A DNA stretch of 64,000 bases from Osedax fenrisi (Eukaryota > Annelida > Polychaeta > Sabellida > Siboglinidae), in assembly GCA_964019155.1 (NCBI GenBank), contig OZ025240.1, positions 36,188,269-36,252,268 of the forward strand. Reading direction: 5' to 3'. The notes below the pieces were generated by a model. That model ran no database searches. It saw only the letters and a list, made by a program, of their open reading frames with translations, and was not told the DNA's origin. The translations under genes and the position numbers were made by a program. This document shows, in pieces, positions 60,401 through 64,000 of the stretch (positions are counted from its first letter, which is position 1; each line of letters starts with the position of its first letter).

Positions 60401-61504
60401 TCCCTGAAGTGTAAGGATGTTGCAGTGTTTCACTATCTAGAATTTATCGTATGCACTCAGAAAGTCAATATTCGCTGGTATATACTAACATAATGACAAA
60501 TAGATTACAAAATTGAATTTACTAAATACACAAATTTAAATGAATACATCATCATAAATAAAAAAGGTTATTAATATTTTAATTATATATAAATATTAGA
60601 TTAGATTACACGATCAATATATTTTCTAAGTTAATTAAACATCAGTAATTAATATGTTATGCGAATATTAATAATTAATATATAATGAATATAAAATGTT
60701 TAGATAGTAAAATGGCAGTCGCAATATTTTGTGTACGCAATTAAAATATGATTTCCTACATGAATAATAATATAAATTAAATATGATGTATAATGTCATA
60801 GTGAATATAGCTCACACAGTATCGTATTCTATTACTATATATAGTTATAACTATAGTTATTGACATCAGTACTATTACGATGCTGCGAGCAATGCCTGAA
60901 GCCCCCATATAGTTATCTCGTCCGCCAATCATAATGTATTATCACGTATACGTGTGATAACAATGTTTAATGCGATCACACCTTATGCATACCGAGAGAA
61001 CAGAATTATCTACTACACAATTGTAATAATCATTTAATTTATTAAATATTTATACATATAATATGTATTTTTCTATACGTATAATAGCTATGTAATTACT
61101 ATAGCTACGGGTAGCATAGGGTTAAAGTTTATGTAGCATGGAACGTTAGCCGTACTACAGTTAATCAACTGACGATCCACACGACAAACTTATCCGCTAC
61201 AGAAATCACTCCCTTAGATATAAAGGGGTAATTGTCTCGATAAGCAACACTGCTTCTATAATTACCCTGGCATTGCCTAAATCTGATAATAATAATAATA
61301 ATAATAAATAATAATATACACATTACAACGAGGGCGTCGGATTCGTGCGCGGAGAATACACACCGACCTTGACTGATGAACTCCGTGACGTTCTTGAACT
61401 CCGCCTCGCTGAACTTATCGCGTATCATCGTCATACCGGCGGGTTTCATGCCCTGAGGACCGGGCACCATGGAGTCGAAGTTGTTCACCGACATCTCGAT
61501 GAAC
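54120..61504 (-). CDS. Fos/ATF3-class bZIP transcription factor with Q-rich C-terminus (5'-partial)
   Basis: Nuclear DNA-binding factor expected to dimerise through a leucine zipper (AP-1/CRE-type sites are typical for this class). Exons on the minus strand: 61368-61504 (continues into the N gap), 60010-60104, 59628-59735, 54120-55094 (stop at 54120-54122); phases join. Donors GTCGGT, GTTAGT, GTTACG. The exon at 59628-59735 encodes the basic region RRERNKKAAAKCRQRR, the Fos/ATF3 signature. The zipper crosses into the last exon, with heptad residues L, L, M, L, L (LLEINLK, LEKEQLD, MKNTCMI, LRGEKDK, LYALMNM), ending near HLKSCTH. After it comes a long polyglutamine/Ser/Thr-rich tail ending TPTNILQL. 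The first visible exon has a Met (MSVNNFDSMVPGPQGM) that may be the start. The zipper assignment is secure; Fos versus ATF3/JDP is not. Confidence 0.87.
54683..54865 (-). repeat. CAA/CAG polyglutamine-coding repeat in the bZIP gene
   Basis: Mixed CAA and CAG codons, with Leu, His, Met, Lys and Glu interruptions, encode about 60 residues of Q-rich sequence just after the zipper. The opposite strand reads as Cys/Leu/Val-rich ORFs that are artefacts. Confidence 0.9.
57634..57776. mobile_element. Hairpin MITE with ~38-bp near-perfect inverted repeats
   Basis: The left arm starts GTACTTATTATTAAAATAC and its inverse GTATTTTAATAATAAGTAC closes the right side; the arms extend through CATTGTTACAAAATAATAAA. 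The interior is about 65 bp of AT-rich DNA. No clear target duplication. Confidence 0.65.
58099..58947. mobile_element. Foldback element with perfect 8-bp TSD (hAT-like)
   Basis: Begins GGGATATACTAGAACCCGG and ends with its inverse; 8-bp duplication TTAAATAT at 58091-58098 and 58948-58955. Almost the whole 849 bp is one long inverted repeat whose arms contain internal repeats (ACCCGGTTT, GACAGCTGATATTCAAATAT, CATGTTTATTGTTGATTATA). It was inserted into one unit of a ~92-bp AT-rich tandem duplication in the host (58039-58098 resumed at 58956, then about 58987-59075). No transposase. Confidence 0.82.
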
Positions 61505-61704
61505 NNNNNNNNNNNNNNNNNNNNNNNNNNNNNNNNNNNNNNNNNNNNNNNNNNNNNNNNNNNNNNNNNNNNNNNNNNNNNNNNNNNNNNNNNNNNNNNN
61601 NNNNNNNNNNNNNNNNNNNNNNNNNNNNNNNNNNNNNNNNNNNNNNNNNNNNNNNNNNNNNNNNNNNNNNNNNNNNNNNNNNNNNNNNNNNNNNNNNNNN
61701 NNNN
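61505..61704. other. Assembly gap (200 N)
   Basis: Exactly 200 N, a typical fixed-size scaffold gap. It interrupts the first visible bZIP exon. Confidence 0.98.
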
Positions 61705-61929
61705 CGTGTATATTAATGCATAATTAAATAATAGAAATGTAATACAATCCAGTTTAATTAATCAACAATAAAAGAATCACAATCAAAGTTGTCACATTCC
61801 TGACATAAATATCATGTGATCAGCAGATATCACGGAAAGGTTAATTTTGGTTCTTAATAATACATTTCTAAAGATATATGATCATTATATATAACGGTAA
61901 TTAGTTCAGTTTGCATACATAACACACAA

Positions 61930-61973
<44 letters not shown>

Positions 61974-62388
61974 ATTGTTATTGTTATTATTATTGGTATT
62001 GTTATTTATTTGGTGGAGTCCTTTCATCCCATCCAGGAACATAGATAAAGTTATGACTTATAACCACGTGGCTCTAATATGCCTTCGTTAAGGCATTACT
62101 GGTTTTAACGAGAACCAATCAATTATATATACGCAATTATATAATATCACTTCTAAATACTATTTTAAGACCTATTGTAATGGTCCGGTTGACGGGGGTT
62201 GAAACCGTGTCCTACTGCTTGTGTGTATTATATAATTGTATATAAATAATTGATTGGTTCTCGTTAAAACCACACAGGAAATTACACACATTTATATATA
62301 TATATATATATATTGATTATTTAAAGAGGATATTTGACACACATTTACTATAGTTTTTATCATTAATAATATGGTTCACCTATAGGTG

Positions 62389-62430
<42 letters not shown>

Positions 62431-63405
62431 AACCTATCATTTTTCTAAGTAACTATATATAGTTATTATATATAGTTACATATATGTTTATAATTTTTCT
62501 TACATGACTTATGTATGTGTTACATACTTATTGGTATATCATTGACTAGACATTAACTATAGTTACATCATGTATATATATACCACGGTTTTAAATAATA
62601 TATAATATAATATATAATACGTACATATACGCATACACACACGTATATTGTACGTCACACACACAAACACACACATACACAAACACACACACACACACAC
62701 ACACACACATAAGAAACAATGTACATAGTACAATGTACATAGTCGAACAAGAGTAGATAGTATAGTATTACATCATAGTATAGTATTACATCATATTATT
62801 GTATTATATAATAGTTTAGTATTACATAATCTATATCATTGTTACTGATATTACTCATTAGTGTTATTGACCCATTACTGTATGGTATATTACGTAAGTT
62901 ATGACATGCATCATAGATTACATAACATATGTCATACATGATTAATACGTCATCTATAGGTGTACACGTAACATGTCACATATTCACGTTGAACCTAGAA
63001 CACACATGTGTGTGTTCCATAGAAATGCCGATATATGACTATTATAGGCGTACAATAAGACTGTGTTATACGTTAGGTATCTGATTTATATCTTGAAATG
63101 TTTTTAATTTATATGTATATATATAGACATATATATATATATTTAAAAGAAAAAATATATACATATAATTATATATAACATTATAAAATTACATATAAAT
63201 TATATAATTTATTTATACATTTTGTACACTGTAAAATTCTAAATGTTATAATATTAATAACACTTACTTATTATACAATATTCACAATCATATGTACATT
63301 GTACAATGGTATACACTATAGTGAACTGTAGCTACGTATGTGTACACGTGACTCATATCTTACATATCACGTGCCATCCTATACAGTTATATAATAGTAT
63401 GAATA

Positions 63406-63444
<39 letters not shown>

Positions 63445-64000
63445 TTCTTAAATAAACCTTCATGCCATACAGACGTGTTTATAAGCTAAGTCATTTATTA
63501 GATTATTTTATTTTATTTATTTATTTATTTTTTTTTTTTATATATAAATATTATTTTGATATTTATATATATTTATATTTATTTTGAGTATATTGATTCT
63601 ATGTAATTTTATTATATTTATTAAATATATATATTTGTATATATATGCGTTAATTTATTTATTAAATTATATTTTATATACTTTATTAGATATTAATTAA
63701 ATAAATTACCAACTAATATTTATTATATGTGTAATTTTTAGTGTAAATCAAATGTACAAATTGAGTTAGTTTTAAACTGAATTAAAATATTAATTTTTTA
63801 ATTAAGTTAAATTACTTGTACATTTCATTCAATTCATAATTGCATATATATCTATTTTTATTTATTACTTATTTTTATTTTTTATTTTGTTAATTTTAAA
63901 TCTTATATTCATTATATATTTAATTTCATTATTACATAACATATTTATTTGATTTATTTTCTAATAATTTATTTATTATATTAAAGTATTTATATATTTT
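61705..64000. other. AT-rich region right of the gap
   Basis: No exon recognised. Contains a SINE copy, an AACAAT microsatellite next to (AT)n/(CA)n (61926-62000), a (CA)n tract (62640-62710) and long AT-only stretches. Confidence 0.6.
61968..62222 (-). mobile_element. tRNA-derived SINE, copy 7 (reverse, with head)
   Basis: The reverse-strand tail reads as TTGTTATTGTTATTGTTATT, followed by CATCCCATCCAGGAACATAG, GGTTTTAACGAGAACC and, at the head, GGGGGTTGAAACCGTGTCCTA (inverse of a B box). A short second fragment of the body (ATTGATTGGTTCTCGTTAAA) follows at about 62250-62270 in the opposite orientation. Confidence 0.8.

Overview
The window is nuclear DNA of an invertebrate animal. Introns and intergenic DNA are extremely AT-rich and full of microsatellites. 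Coding exons are short (33-205 nt, apart from one 975-nt last exon), much closer to balanced base composition, and separated by GT...AG introns of about 0.1 to 5 kb. The gene set (two family-31 glycosyltransferases, symplekin, an AGPAT3/4-type acyltransferase and a Fos/ATF3-class bZIP factor) is metazoan; I cannot name the species. All gene models were built by hand from homology that I recognised, splice sites and reading-phase continuity.

Layout. 1-2219 (+): 3' part of a GT31 beta-1,3-glycosyltransferase. 4969-12763 (+): a second, complete GT31 gene in tandem (8 exons, 360 aa). 17166-30475 (-): the N-terminal 508 codons of symplekin in 14 exons; the remaining C-terminal part is not visible. 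38519-49155 (+): a complete AGPAT3/4-like gene (8 exons, 380 aa). 54120-61504 (-): a Fos/ATF3-like bZIP gene with a glutamine-rich tail, cut at its 5' side by a 200-N gap. Symplekin and AGPAT are divergent; AGPAT and the bZIP gene converge. No operon-like organisation is seen.

Repeats. There are seven copies of a tRNA-derived SINE with an AATAAC-type tail, two elements with perfect 8-bp target-site duplications (hAT-like), several short inverted-repeat MITEs sharing a GTGTTCAC-type end, three long (GTA/TAC)n arrays inside introns (up to 1.1 kb), minisatellites, and many (AT)n and (CA)n tracts.

Most unusual signals. (1) At five exon edges in two genes, the splice site together with the adjoining piece of exon has been duplicated, often in tandem, into the neighbouring intron: five 70-bp units each with branch site, C-tract, AG and 33 nt of exon; eleven 37-bp acceptor units; a four-fold donor array; a donor copy giving a 51-nt in-frame extension; and an exon-end copy differing mostly at synonymous sites. 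(2) 26 of 35 modelled 5' splice sites carry T at +3 (GTTAGT being commonest). (3) Many 3' splice sites use CA- or CCCA-rich microsatellites in place of a pyrimidine tract. (4) Both GT31 proteins appear to end in a short exon encoding a C-terminal transmembrane helix, beyond the usual N-terminal anchor.
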